Of a DNA stretch of 64,000 nucleotides, positions 47,360 through 57,810 are shown piece after piece (the first letter of the stretch is position 1; every line of letters starts with the position of its first letter). Made by a program: the position numbers and the translations under genes. Below the pieces are notes generated by a model, which saw only the letters and a list, made by a program, of their open reading frames with translations, made no database searches and was not told where the DNA came from. This DNA is from REEB95 sp963785735 (GTDB lineage Bacteria > Pseudomonadota > Alphaproteobacteria > ATCC43930 > CGMCC-115725): positions 1 to 64,000 of the forward strand of contig CAWAWJ010000002.1 of NCBI GenBank assembly GCA_963785735.1, written 5' to 3'.

Positions 47360-47674
47360 ATGAATAAACCTTTGATCGCCACGTTCCGAATCGGGACAGC
47401 CGCGCTGGCGCTGTTGGTCGGCCTGTCCATGGCTCAAGCCGCGCAAATCTACGTCACGGTTGCGCCGCCCGTGGCCCGGATTGAGACCGCGCCGCCCCCG
47501 CCACCCGGCCCACCGATGGAATGGCGTCCCGGCTTTTGGCGCTGGAACGGCGCTCAATATGTCTGGGTTCCCGGCCGTTACGTGCACCCACCCCGCATGG
47601 GCGCGCATTGGGTACCGGGCCATTGGGCGCAAAGCCCGCAGGGCTGGGTCTGGATGCGCGGCCATTGGGGCTGA
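47360..47674 (+). CDS. Exported YXWGXW-type repeat protein
   Basis: A 104-residue exported protein. Signal peptide: AALALLVGLSMAQAAQ. The mature part is Pro-rich, then has three Trp/Gly/His repeats of the form P-G-x-W/Y: WRPGFWRWNGAQYVWVPGRY, HWVPGHWAQSP, GWVWMRGHWG. Such repeats occur in small envelope proteins of unknown role. GGAG lies nine bases before the ATG. It stands between rarA and rluA. Confidence 0.8.
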   Translation: MNKPLIATFRIGTAALALLVGLSMAQAAQIYVTVAPPVARIETAPPPPPGPPMEWRPGFWRWNGAQYVWVPGRYVHPPRMGAHWVPGHWAQSPQGWVWMRGHWG

Positions 47675-47701
47675 GCACCCACTTAAAAGCCTAGGATAAC
47701 C

Positions 47702-47729
47702 CCCCGGGGCAGGTGATCCTGCCTCGGGG
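47702..47729. terminator. GC-rich hairpin after the YXWGXW gene
   Basis: Twelve-bp stem, CCCCGGGGCAGG with CCTGCCTCGGGG (one G-U pair) and a TGAT loop, 27 bases after the stop. There is no U run, so termination would need Rho, or the hairpin may mark the 5' leader of the next gene. Confidence 0.4.
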
Positions 47730-47766
47730 TGGTGTCCCGCCCCCACCGCGGTTAAATTCGTGGGCC

Positions 47767-48756
47767 ATGGGACAGGTTCAATCCATCGCGGTCGCGGTCG
47801 ATGATTCCGAGATTCGCCTCGACCGCTGGTTTAAGCGGCATTTTCCCGGACTCGGCCATGGCCGGCTTGAGAAGCTGTTGCGCACCGGCCAGATCCGGCT
47901 TGACGGCAAGCGCGCGAAAGCCCGCGACCACGTGACGGCGGGCCAGATCGTGCGTGTGCCGCCCTTGGGCAATCTCGACCCGGCATCCGCGAAACATCGC
48001 CAGACGCCGCCGACCAGCGCGCACGAGGCGCGGCTGATCCAGGCCGCGGTGCTGCACCGCGACGACGACGTGATCGTGATCGACAAGCCGCACGGGCTGG
48101 CGGTGCAGGGCGGCACCAACACCACGCGCCATCTTGACGGCATGCTGGACGCGCTGACCTTCGACGCCGCGGAACGCCCGCGCCTGGTCCACCGCCTCGA
48201 CAAGGACACCAGCGGGGTGCTGGTGCTGGCGCGCAATGCCCGCGCGGCGGCGAAGCTCGCCCAGGCTTTCCGCGAGAAATCGACGCGCAAGATCTATTGG
48301 GCTGCGGTGGTGGGCGCGCCGGAAAAGTACCAAGGCCGCATCGACCAGAAACTTGCCAAGCTGCCGGGCAAGCTGGGCGAACGCGTCGTGCCCGACGAGG
48401 AGGGCAAACGCGCCGTGACCTATTACAGGACCGTCGCCCGGGCTTCCGACCGGCTCGCTTGGATTGCATTCGAACCGGTGACCGGCCGGACTCATCAACT
48501 GCGCGCGCATAGCGCGGCACTGGGCACGCCGATCCTGGGCGACGGCAAATACGGTGGTTCGCTGGCGCAGGTGAAAGGCGTGCCGGGAACGCGGCTCTTG
48601 CATCTGCATGCCCGGGCCCTTGCGATTCCGCATCCGCAGGGCGGCACGCTCATCGTCATGGCGCCGCTGCCGCCGCACATGAAGGAGACCTGGGCTTTCT
48701 TCGGATTCGAGGAAAGCCAAGAGCGCGACCCCTTCGCCGGTCTCGCCCCCCAATAA
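47767..48756 (+). CDS. RluA-family 23S rRNA pseudouridine synthase
   Basis: A 329-residue protein. An S4 RNA-binding domain (RLDRWFKRHFPGLGHGRLEK, then LLRTGQIRLDGKRAK) is followed by the catalytic domain with the Asp in LVHRLDKDTSGVLVLARNA and the C-terminal GRTHQLRAHSAALGTPILGD. This layout fits RluC/RluD, which modify 23S rRNA. The ATG at 47767 is chosen because upstream codons are not family-like. It begins a run of plus-strand genes to 54578. Confidence 0.9.
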   Translation: MGQVQSIAVAVDDSEIRLDRWFKRHFPGLGHGRLEKLLRTGQIRLDGKRAKARDHVTAGQIVRVPPLGNLDPASAKHRQTPPTSAHEARLIQAAVLHRDDDVIVIDKPHGLAVQGGTNTTRHLDGMLDALTFDAAERPRLVHRLDKDTSGVLVLARNARAAAKLAQAFREKSTRKIYWAAVVGAPEKYQGRIDQKLAKLPGKLGERVVPDEEGKRAVTYYRTVARASDRLAWIAFEPVTGRTHQLRAHSAALGTPILGDGKYGGSLAQVKGVPGTRLLHLHARALAIPHPQGGTLIVMAPLPPHMKETWAFFGFEESQERDPFAGLAPQ

Positions 48757-48771
48757 ATAAATGGGCAATCG

Positions 48772-49467
48772 ATGAAGCGCTTCTACATACAGGCCACGGT
48801 CGCGCCGGCGGAGGGCGGCTACGCCGTGCTGCTCGACGGCAAGCCGATCCGCACCCCGGCCAAGGCCAGACTGGTGGTGAAAAGCCGCAAGCTTGCGGAA
48901 GCGATGGCGGAGGAATGGCAAACCGAGGACGAGGAGATCGACCCGACCGATCTCCACCTCACCCGCCTCGCCGGCACGGTTATCGACCTGATCGAACCGC
49001 GCCGCGCGCAGATTATCGCCGAGATCGCCAAATACGCCGCCACTGACCTGCTGTGTTATCGCGCGGAAAGCCCGCCCGAACTGGCCGCGCGCCAGCACGC
49101 GGCCTGGCAAACACATCTCGATTGGGCGGGATCGCGTTACGCGCCCTTGGCCGTGACCCAGGGCATTGCGCCGCTGGATCAGGCGCCGGAGGCGCTCGAA
49201 TCATATCGGGCGGCGGTCGCCGCTCATGACTCGATGATCCTGGCGGCGCTTTATGTCGCCACCTCGGCTTTGGGCTCGCTGGTGCTGGCGCTGGCCTTGA
49301 TCGAGGGACGCATCGACGCCGAACAGGCCTTCACCACATCCCAGCTTGACGAGAGCTTCCAGATCGAACGTTGGGGCAAGGATGACGAGGCGGCCCGGCG
49401 CCGCGCGGGGCTCAAAGATGACATCGATCTTGCCGCGCGTTTTGCGAAGTTCCATCGCGCTGGATAG
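48772..49467 (+). CDS. ATP12-family F1 ATPase assembly chaperone
   Basis: A 231-residue ATP12 protein: GGYAVLLDGKPIRTPAKARL, EEWQTEDEEIDPTDLHLTRL, ATDLLCYRAESPPEL, SYRAAVAAHDSMILAALYVA and a C-terminal DESFQIERWGKDDEA. In mitochondria ATP12 binds the F1 alpha subunit; bacterial homologues occur mainly in alphaproteobacteria. It lies 15 bases after the pseudouridine synthase, as in many relatives. Confidence 0.9.
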   Translation: MKRFYIQATVAPAEGGYAVLLDGKPIRTPAKARLVVKSRKLAEAMAEEWQTEDEEIDPTDLHLTRLAGTVIDLIEPRRAQIIAEIAKYAATDLLCYRAESPPELAARQHAAWQTHLDWAGSRYAPLAVTQGIAPLDQAPEALESYRAAVAAHDSMILAALYVATSALGSLVLALALIEGRIDAEQAFTTSQLDESFQIERWGKDDEAARRRAGLKDDIDLAARFAKFHRAG

Positions 49468-49526
49468 GCTGGGCTGGCGCGGATTTGCCGTTGGTGGGAT
49501 AGTTCGCCGGCTCGAGGGGAGGCACC

Positions 49527-51059
<1,533 letters not shown>

Positions 51060-51067
51060 TCTAGCCC

Positions 51068-53023
51068 TTGTTCAGGAAAATCCTCATCGCGAACCGGGGC
51101 GAAATCGCCTGCCGCGTGATCCGCACCGCGCGACGCATGGGGATAGCCACGGCCGCGGTCTATAGCGAGGCCGATGCCGAGGCGCTGCATGTGCGAGAAG
51201 CCGACGAAGCGGTGCCGATCGGTCCGGCACCCTCGTCCCAGAGCTATCTCGATATCGGCAAGATCGTGGCCGCTTGCAAGCAGACCGGTGCCGAGGCGGT
51301 GCATCCGGGCTACGGATTCCTGTCGGAAAACGAGGATTTGCCCGCGGCCCTGGAGAAGGCGGGCATCGTCTTCATCGGCCCGCCCGCCAAGGCCATTGCT
51401 TCCATGGGCGACAAGATCGAGGCCAAGAAGCTAGCCACCGCCGCCGGGGTTGCAACCGTACCGGGCCATGACGGCGTGGTGCCCAGCGCCGAGGATGCCG
51501 TCAAGATCGCGCGCCGGATCAAATATCCGGTGATGCTCAAGGCGGCGGCGGGTGGAGGCGGCAAGGGCATGCGCGTGGCGGAGAGCGACGCCCAGATCAG
51601 GGAAGGTTTCCGGCTCGCTTCGGGCGAGGCCAAATCGGCCTTCGGCGACGCGCGGCTGTTTCTGGAAAAATATGTCGAGGAACCGCGCCACATTGAAATA
51701 CAGGTTCTGGCCGATAACCACGGCAATGTCGTTCACCTGTTCGAGCGCGAATGCTCGATCCAGCGCCGCCATCAGAAGGTGATCGAGGAGGCACCCAGCC
51801 CCTTCCTCGATGCCAAGACCAGGGCCGCCATGGGCGATGCGGCAGTGAAGCTCGCCAAGGCGGTGGGCTACCGTTCGGCCGGCACGGTCGAGTTCATCGT
51901 CGATACCAGGAAGAGCTTCTATTTCCTCGAGATGAATACCAGGATTCAGGTGGAGCACCCGGTGACCGAGATGGTGACTGAGCTCGACCTGGTCGAGCTG
52001 ATGATCCGCGTAGCGGCGGGCGAGAAATTGCCCTTTAAGCAAAGCGAAATCGCTTTCAAGGGCCATGCTATCGAGGCGCGGCTTTACGCCGAGGACCCGA
52101 AACGCGATTTCCTGCCTTCGCCGGGGCGGCTCAAGCGCTATGCCGAGCCCGTTGGCGAAGGCGTCCGCGTCGATAGCGGCGTCTATGAAGGCGCCGAGAT
52201 CTCGGTCCATTACGATCCGATGATTGCCAAGCTGGCGGCTTACGGGGAGACGCGCGAACTGGCCGCGGCGCGGCTGGGCGCCGCGCTCGACGGCTTCGTC
52301 GTCGCCGGTATCTCGAACAATCTCGATTTCCTAGCCGCGATTTTGCGCCGCGACGCCTTTCGCAAGGGCAAGCTTTCGACCGGCTTTATCGCCCGGGAAT
52401 TTCCCAGCGGGTTCACGGGCGTCGATCCTTCGCCGCACGAAATCGGCGAGGCGGTGGCCGCGGCGGCTGCGATGCACCGCCTATCCCTCGAAAATTCCGC
52501 ACGCGGCGCCATTCCGGCCTCCTGGGTGGTCATGCTGGACGGCAAGCCGCATGCGGTCGAAATCGCGCAAAAGGGAGCCAACTGGATCGTAAAACGCGGC
52601 AAGAATCGCCATTCGGTGGCTGCGTCCTGGCGGCCGGGCGCGGACCTCTTTCAGGCCGAGATAGACGGCGCGCCCGCATGCTTCCGCGTCGAGCGCAAGG
52701 GCCTCGGGTTCCGGCTTGCGCGCGGTGGCGTCAATTACACGGCGCAAATCCTGTTGCCGCGCGCGGCCGAGTTGCTGGGCCGCATGCGGCCCAAGCCGGC
52801 AGCCGATCTGTCGCGCCACTTGTTGTCGCCCATGCCGGGGCTGCTGGTGTCGTTGGCGGTGCGGGAAGGCCAGATGGTGAAGGCCGGCGAGGAACTGGCC
52901 GTGGTCGAGGCGATGAAGATGGAGAACGTGCTGCGGGCCGAGCGTGACGGAAAGGTGACGAAGTTGCGCACCAAGCCGGGCGACAGCCTGGCGGCCGATC
53001 AGGTGATCCTGGAGTTTGCATGA
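51068..53023 (+). CDS. pccA: Propionyl-CoA carboxylase alpha (biotin) subunit
   Basis: A 651-residue biotin carboxylase/carrier protein: FRKILIANRGEIACRVIRTA, ATP-grasp MLKAAAGGGGKGMRVAES, FLEMNTRIQVEHPVTEMVTE, a BT-type linker and a C-terminal biotinyl domain with VVEAMKMENVLRAERDG. The start is a TTG at 51068; no better start exists that keeps the first strand. Paralogous to the liuD product, sharing the fold but differing in the linker. The stop overlaps the acylphosphatase start by four bases. Confidence 0.93.
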   Translation: MFRKILIANRGEIACRVIRTARRMGIATAAVYSEADAEALHVREADEAVPIGPAPSSQSYLDIGKIVAACKQTGAEAVHPGYGFLSENEDLPAALEKAGIVFIGPPAKAIASMGDKIEAKKLATAAGVATVPGHDGVVPSAEDAVKIARRIKYPVMLKAAAGGGGKGMRVAESDAQIREGFRLASGEAKSAFGDARLFLEKYVEEPRHIEIQVLADNHGNVVHLFERECSIQRRHQKVIEEAPSPFLDAKTRAAMGDAAVKLAKAVGYRSAGTVEFIVDTRKSFYFLEMNTRIQVEHPVTEMVTELDLVELMIRVAAGEKLPFKQSEIAFKGHAIEARLYAEDPKRDFLPSPGRLKRYAEPVGEGVRVDSGVYEGAEISVHYDPMIAKLAAYGETRELAAARLGAALDGFVVAGISNNLDFLAAILRRDAFRKGKLSTGFIAREFPSGFTGVDPSPHEIGEAVAAAAAMHRLSLENSARGAIPASWVVMLDGKPHAVEIAQKGANWIVKRGKNRHSVAASWRPGADLFQAEIDGAPACFRVERKGLGFRLARGGVNYTAQILLPRAAELLGRMRPKPAADLSRHLLSPMPGLLVSLAVREGQMVKAGEELAVVEAMKMENVLRAERDGKVTKLRTKPGDSLAADQVILEFA

Positions 53024-53298
53024 CCGAAGCGGCGCTGTTATTGGTCACCGGCCGGGTGCAGGGCGTGGGTTATCGCGTCTGGGCGGTGCGCGAGGCGCGC
53101 AAGCGGGGTTTGCGCGGCTGGGTGCGCAACCGCCTCGATGGCGGCGTCGACATGCTGGTTATCGGCGAAGAGCCAAAAATCGCCGATTTGGCCGCGTCTT
53201 GCCGCAAGGGCCCGATATTGGCGAAAGTCGAGGATGTCGTGATAAGCCCAGCCGTCGATGATGGCTCATTGGATTTCACCGAGAGGCCCATGGGATGA
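53020..53298 (+). CDS. Acylphosphatase
   Basis: A 92-residue acylphosphatase: LLVTGRVQGVGYRVWAVREA contains the phosphate loop and catalytic Arg, and GWVRNRLDGGVDMLV the catalytic Asn. It hydrolyses carboxyl-phosphate bonds. Overlaps both neighbours by four bases (ATGA), so it is translated with pccA and the MFS gene; a functional link to the carboxylase, which forms carboxyphosphate, is tempting but unproven. Confidence 0.92.
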   Translation: MTEAALLLVTGRVQGVGYRVWAVREARKRGLRGWVRNRLDGGVDMLVIGEEPKIADLAASCRKGPILAKVEDVVISPAVDDGSLDFTERPMG

Positions 53299-54578
53299 AC
53301 AAGGCCGCCGGACATCCCGCCCGTCTGTTGCTCGACCGGCGATTTTGGCCGCTGTTCTGGGCGCAGTTCACCGGCGCGGTGAACGACAATCTGCTCAAGA
53401 ACGCTTATGTCATCCTGATCGCCTACCGCGAGGCCCAATCCCCGGGCGCGACCGAGCTCATCGTGACCCTGGCGGCCGCCATTTTCATCCTGCCTTATTT
53501 CCTGCTTTCGGCCACGGCCGGCGATCTCTCGGACAAATACGCCAAATCCTGGTTGCTGCAACGGGTCAAGCTGACCGAGATCGGCGTGGTCGCGCTCGGC
53601 GCGCTGTCCTTCGCGTTCGACAGTATCGCTTTCCAGCTCTTCGTGCTGTTCCTGTTAGGCGTCCAGGCCACGTTCTTCGGACCGATCAAATACGCGATGC
53701 TGCCGGAGCTGCTGAAACGCAGCGAATTGGTCGACGGCAACGCGCTGATCGAGGCCGGAACCTTTCTCGGCATTCTTTCAGGCACCATCGCCGGCGGGCT
53801 GCTGATCCTTTTGCCCGGGGGCGCTGCCTGGACCTCGGCAGCGCTGCTCACGCTGTCGCTGGGCGGGTTTTGTGCGAGTTTGATGCTGCCGGCGACCAAG
53901 CCCGCTACGCCGCGGTTGCGGGTGCAATGGAACGTCGCGGTCCTCACCTGGGAAATCATCGGCCAGGCCCGGCGCAAACGAAAAGTCTGGCTCGCCGTGC
54001 TCGGCATATCGTGGTTTTGGCTGGTGGGCGCGGCGCTGCTGTCGCAATTCCCCAATTTCGCCAAGGAATATCTGCAAGCCGGCAATCAGGTGGTGACCTT
54101 GTTTCTGACGCTCAATTCGATCGGCGTCGGGCTGGGCTCGCTGCTGGTGAGCCGGATGCTCCGGGGACGGATCAGCGCCATTCTCGTGCCCTGGAGCGCG
54201 CTTGGCATGGCCGTGTTCGCCGCCGATCTGTGGTGGAACGGCGGCACGAGCAGTACGCCGCAGCATTTCATGGAAGCGATGGAATTTCTTTCCTATCCCG
54301 CGCATTGGCGGATCTTGGCCGATCTCTTCGCGCTCGCGGTTTGCGCCGGGGTGTATATCGTGCCGCTTTACGTCATCATGCAGGCGGAGAGCGACAAGAA
54401 CAACCGCTCGCGCGTGGTGGCCGCCAACAACATCGTCAACGCGCTGTTCATCGTCATCGCCGGCGGCGGTTCGGCGGTGATTCTCAAGCTCGGGAGCGGC
54501 GTCCCGGCGATATTCCTTGGCATAGGACTCTTGAACGTGGCGCTGGCGGCCACGATCCTGATCAAGACACGGCGCTGA
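53295..54578 (+). CDS. LplT-like MFS protein
   Basis: A 427-residue, about 12-helix MFS protein. FWPLFWAQFTGAVNDNLLKN and FFGPIKYAMLPELLKRSELV are hallmarks of the lysophospholipid transporter LplT/Aas group. LplT flips lysophospholipids inward for re-acylation; here no acyltransferase domain is fused. Last gene of the plus-strand run; its stop lies 10 bases from the convergent rplQ stop. Confidence 0.86.
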   Translation: MNKAAGHPARLLLDRRFWPLFWAQFTGAVNDNLLKNAYVILIAYREAQSPGATELIVTLAAAIFILPYFLLSATAGDLSDKYAKSWLLQRVKLTEIGVVALGALSFAFDSIAFQLFVLFLLGVQATFFGPIKYAMLPELLKRSELVDGNALIEAGTFLGILSGTIAGGLLILLPGGAAWTSAALLTLSLGGFCASLMLPATKPATPRLRVQWNVAVLTWEIIGQARRKRKVWLAVLGISWFWLVGAALLSQFPNFAKEYLQAGNQVVTLFLTLNSIGVGLGSLLVSRMLRGRISAILVPWSALGMAVFAADLWWNGGTSSTPQHFMEAMEFLSYPAHWRILADLFALAVCAGVYIVPLYVIMQAESDKNNRSRVVAANNIVNALFIVIAGGGSAVILKLGSGVPAIFLGIGLLNVALAATILIKTRR

Positions 54579-54588
54579 GCCGCGCGAC

Positions 54589-55014
54589 TTAAGACGCGGT
54601 AGCCTCGGCCTCTTCCTTGGCCATGACGGGGCCTGAATCCTTGCCCTTGGCCTCGACGTCGCGCTCGACCAGTTCGATCACCGCCATCGCCGCGGCGTCG
54701 CCGCGCCGGAAACCCGCCTTGAGAATCCGGCAATAGCCGCCCGGGCGCTTGGCGTAGCGTTCGGCGAGGGTGGTCATCACCTTGTCGACGATCTTGGCGT
54801 CTTGCAGCGCCGCCATCGCCTGGCGGCGGGCATGCAGGCCGCCCTTCTTGCCCAGCGTGATCAGGCGCTCGACCACGGGCCGGAGATCCTTGGCTTTGGG
54901 CAAGGTCGTCCTGATCTGCTCGTGCTTGAGCAGCGCATGGGCCATGTTATCGAACATGGCCTTGCGGTGAGCGGATTTGCGGCTGAAGCTGCGGCCGCGG
55001 ATTCTGTGGCGCAT
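54589..55014 (-). CDS. rplQ: Ribosomal protein bL17
   Basis: A 141-residue bL17: MRHRIRGRSFSRKSAHRKAM, then LIKHEQI-type TLPKAKDLRPVVERLITLGK, and RKGGYCRILK-type segment RPGGYCRILKAGFRRGDAAA. The tail after VELVERD is an Ala/Lys/Glu-rich extension. Last gene of the alpha operon, two bases after rpoA. Confidence 0.96.
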   Translation of the reverse strand: MRHRIRGRSFSRKSAHRKAMFDNMAHALLKHEQIRTTLPKAKDLRPVVERLITLGKKGGLHARRQAMAALQDAKIVDKVMTTLAERYAKRPGGYCRILKAGFRRGDAAAMAVIELVERDVEAKGKDSGPVMAKEEAEATAS

Positions 55015-55016
55015 GT

Positions 55017-56033
55017 CTAGTACGGCTCCTCGAGGCGCTTGGCCAGTTCCTCGATGTTTTCAGGCGGCCAGTTGGCGATCTCCATGCCGAGATGGAGCCC
55101 CATCTGCGCCAGCACTTCCTTGATCTCGTTCAAGGACTTGCGGCCGAAATTGGGCGTCCGCAGCATGTCGGCCTCGGTCTTCTGCACCAGATCGCCGATA
55201 TAAACGATGTTATCGTTCTTGAGGCAGTTGGCCGAGCGCACCGAAAGCTCGAGCTCGTCCACCTTGCGGAGCAAGTTCTTGTTGAAGGGCAGGTCGGCCG
55301 GACGCTCCTCCTCGCTGGCGGCGCGCGGCTCCTCGAAATTGATGAAGAGTTGAAGCTGGTCTTGCAGGATGCGGGCCGCCAAGGCCACCGCGTCCTCCGG
55401 CGTCACCGCGCCGTTGGTGTCGATCCGCATCGAGAGCTTGTCGTAATCGGTCACCTGGCCAACGCGGGTGTTTTCCACCCGGTAGCTCACTTTCCGCACC
55501 GGACTGAACAGCGCGTCGACCGGGATCAATCCGATGGGCGCGTCTTCGGGCCGATTCTGCGTGCCGGCGACATAGCCCTTGCCGCTCTCGACCGTCATTT
55601 CCATGGCTATCTTGGCGCCGCTGTCGAGCGTGCAGATGAGATGATCGGGATTCATGATCTCGATATCGTGCGGCAGCTCGATCATCTGGGCGCGTACCTC
55701 GCCCGGACCGCTGGCGCGAAGCCGCATGCGCTTCGGGCCTTCGCCATGCATGCGCAGCCCGATGCCTTTGATGTTCAAGACGATGTCGGTGATGTCCTCG
55801 AGCACGCCGGGCAACGAGGAGAATTCATGCAGCACGCCCTCGATCTGCACCGAGGTCACCGCGGCGCCTTGCAGCGAGGACAGCAGCACGCGCCTGAGGG
55901 CGTTGCCGAGGGTGAGGCCGAAACCGCGTTCCAGCGGTTCGGCGACCACGGTCGCGGAACGCGCCGGGTCGTCGCCGGATTCGACGGAGAGCTGTTTCGG
56001 TTTGATGAGCGCTTGCCAGTTCTTTTGGATCAC
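55017..56033 (-). CDS. rpoA: RNA polymerase alpha subunit
   Basis: A 338-residue alpha subunit. The N-terminal dimerisation domain shows RGFGLTLGNALRRVLLSSLQ and ITDIVLNIKG; the C-terminal domain shows DELELSVRSANCLKNDNIVY and LRTPNFGRKSLNEIKEVLAQ, the UP-element and activator contact surface. Length is normal. Preceded by a 121-base gap after rpsK. Confidence 0.97.
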   Translation of the reverse strand: MIQKNWQALIKPKQLSVESGDDPARSATVVAEPLERGFGLTLGNALRRVLLSSLQGAAVTSVQIEGVLHEFSSLPGVLEDITDIVLNIKGIGLRMHGEGPKRMRLRASGPGEVRAQMIELPHDIEIMNPDHLICTLDSGAKIAMEMTVESGKGYVAGTQNRPEDAPIGLIPVDALFSPVRKVSYRVENTRVGQVTDYDKLSMRIDTNGAVTPEDAVALAARILQDQLQLFINFEEPRAASEEERPADLPFNKNLLRKVDELELSVRSANCLKNDNIVYIGDLVQKTEADMLRTPNFGRKSLNEIKEVLAQMGLHLGMEIANWPPENIEELAKRLEEPY

Positions 56034-56154
56034 GTGTCGTTCCTTATGCCGTTTGACGGACGAGCCGTCTTGGCTGTTTCCTCGGACGCGCCCAAACGGC
56101 CCACCACGGGCCGAGGCTGCGCCTTGTCGTTAACCCCTCTTCTCTTTTCTTTCT

Positions 56155-56622
56155 CTACACCCGCCGCCGCTTGGGCGGACGGCAACCATTATGCGGGATC
56201 GTCGTCACGTCGCGGATGGAGGTGACGGTGAACCCAACGGCCTGGAGCGCGCGCAAGGCGGACTCGCGGCCGGAACCCGGACCCTTGACCTCGATCTCGA
56301 TCGTGCGCATGCCGTGGTCCATCGCCTTGCGCCCGGCATCCTCGGCGGCGACCTGCGCCGCATAGGGGGTCGATTTGCGCGACCCCTTGAAGCCCATCGT
56401 GCCCGACGACGACCAGGCGATGGTGTTGCCTTGCGCGTCGGTAATCGTGATCATGGTGTTGTTGAAGGTGGCGTTCACATGCGCCACGCCCGCGGTGATG
56501 TTCTTGCGCTCACGGCGGCGCAGACGCGGCGCGGCGGCGCCCGCACCCGGCGCGGCCGCACCCTGCTGGCCTTGAGCGGGCGATGCGGCGGCTGGTTTTT
56601 CGGCAGACGGCTTCTGCGCCAT
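56155..56622 (-). CDS. rpsK: Ribosomal protein uS11 with N-terminal extension
   Basis: A 155-residue uS11; the core (GVAHVNATFNNTMITITDAQ ... TTIPHNGCRPPKRRRV) is typical. The first about 33 residues are an Ala/Pro/Gln-rich extension (AAASPAQGQQGAAAPGAG) not present in the usual 129-residue protein. Confidence 0.96.
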   Translation of the reverse strand: MAQKPSAEKPAAASPAQGQQGAAAPGAGAAAPRLRRRERKNITAGVAHVNATFNNTMITITDAQGNTIAWSSSGTMGFKGSRKSTPYAAQVAAEDAGRKAMDHGMRTIEIEVKGPGSGRESALRALQAVGFTVTSIRDVTTIPHNGCRPPKRRRV

Positions 56623-56656
56623 AATTATTCCTTCATCCTCGCTTGACCCGAGCGCC

Positions 56657-57037
<381 letters not shown>

Positions 57038-57129
57038 CTGCGCTCTCCATGGTCTATCGGCAATAGGGGACGGCAGCCCAACGCCGCTTTGGGCCGAGGG
57101 CGCGGATTATAGAAACAAGAGACCAAAAG

Positions 57130-57810
57130 TCAACCATTCGACCGACTCCCGGGGCTTCTTAGAACCTCTTCAATTTGCTCGGCAACTCGGTCGATGGAGG
57201 CCATGCCATCGACCGTATGCAGCACGCCCTTGGCCCGGTAATAGGGCAGAATCGGCGCGGTTTGCTCGCGATAGGCCTTGAGCCGCGCCTTCACCGTCTC
57301 GGGCCGGTCGTCGGCGCGGCGGATGAATTCGCGGCCGCCGCAGACGTCGCAGACGCCGTTCTGCTTGGGGCGCTGAAAGCGGTTGTGATAGCCCGCGCCG
57401 CATTTGGCGCAGGCATAGCGCCCGGTGATGCGGTCGACCAGTGCCGCCTCGTCCACCCGCATCTCGATCACCAGGTCGAGCTTCAGCCCTTTTCGGGTCA
57501 GCATGGCGTCGAGAGCTTCAGCCTGCGGCACGGTGCGCGGAAAGCCGTCGAGGATGAAGCCCTTGTGGCTTCCCGGTCCCTTTTCGAGCCGGGTGATCGC
57601 CGCGGCAATCAGGTCGATCATGATGTCGTCCGAGACCAGCTGGCCCGAATCCATGATCGCCTGGACTCTCTGCCCGAGCGGGCTTTTCGAGGCGCGCTCG
57701 GCGCGCAACATGTCGCCGGTGGATAACTGAGCCAGGCCAAACCGCTCTTCGAGGCGCTTCGCCTGGGTGCCCTTGCCGGCTCCCGGCGGCCCCAGAAGAA
57801 TCAGGTTCAC
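57130..57810 (-). CDS. adk: Adenylate kinase
   Basis: A 226-residue long-form adenylate kinase. P-loop LLGPPGAGKGTQAKRLEERF; AMP site GFILDGFPRTVPQAEALD; the LID carries four Cys (CAKCGAGYH and CDVCGG), so it probably binds structural zinc. The start overlaps the secY stop by four bases. Makes 2 ADP from ATP and AMP. Confidence 0.96.
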   Translation of the reverse strand: MNLILLGPPGAGKGTQAKRLEERFGLAQLSTGDMLRAERASKSPLGQRVQAIMDSGQLVSDDIMIDLIAAAITRLEKGPGSHKGFILDGFPRTVPQAEALDAMLTRKGLKLDLVIEMRVDEAALVDRITGRYACAKCGAGYHNRFQRPKQNGVCDVCGGREFIRRADDRPETVKARLKAYREQTAPILPYYRAKGVLHTVDGMASIDRVAEQIEEVLRSPGSRSNG

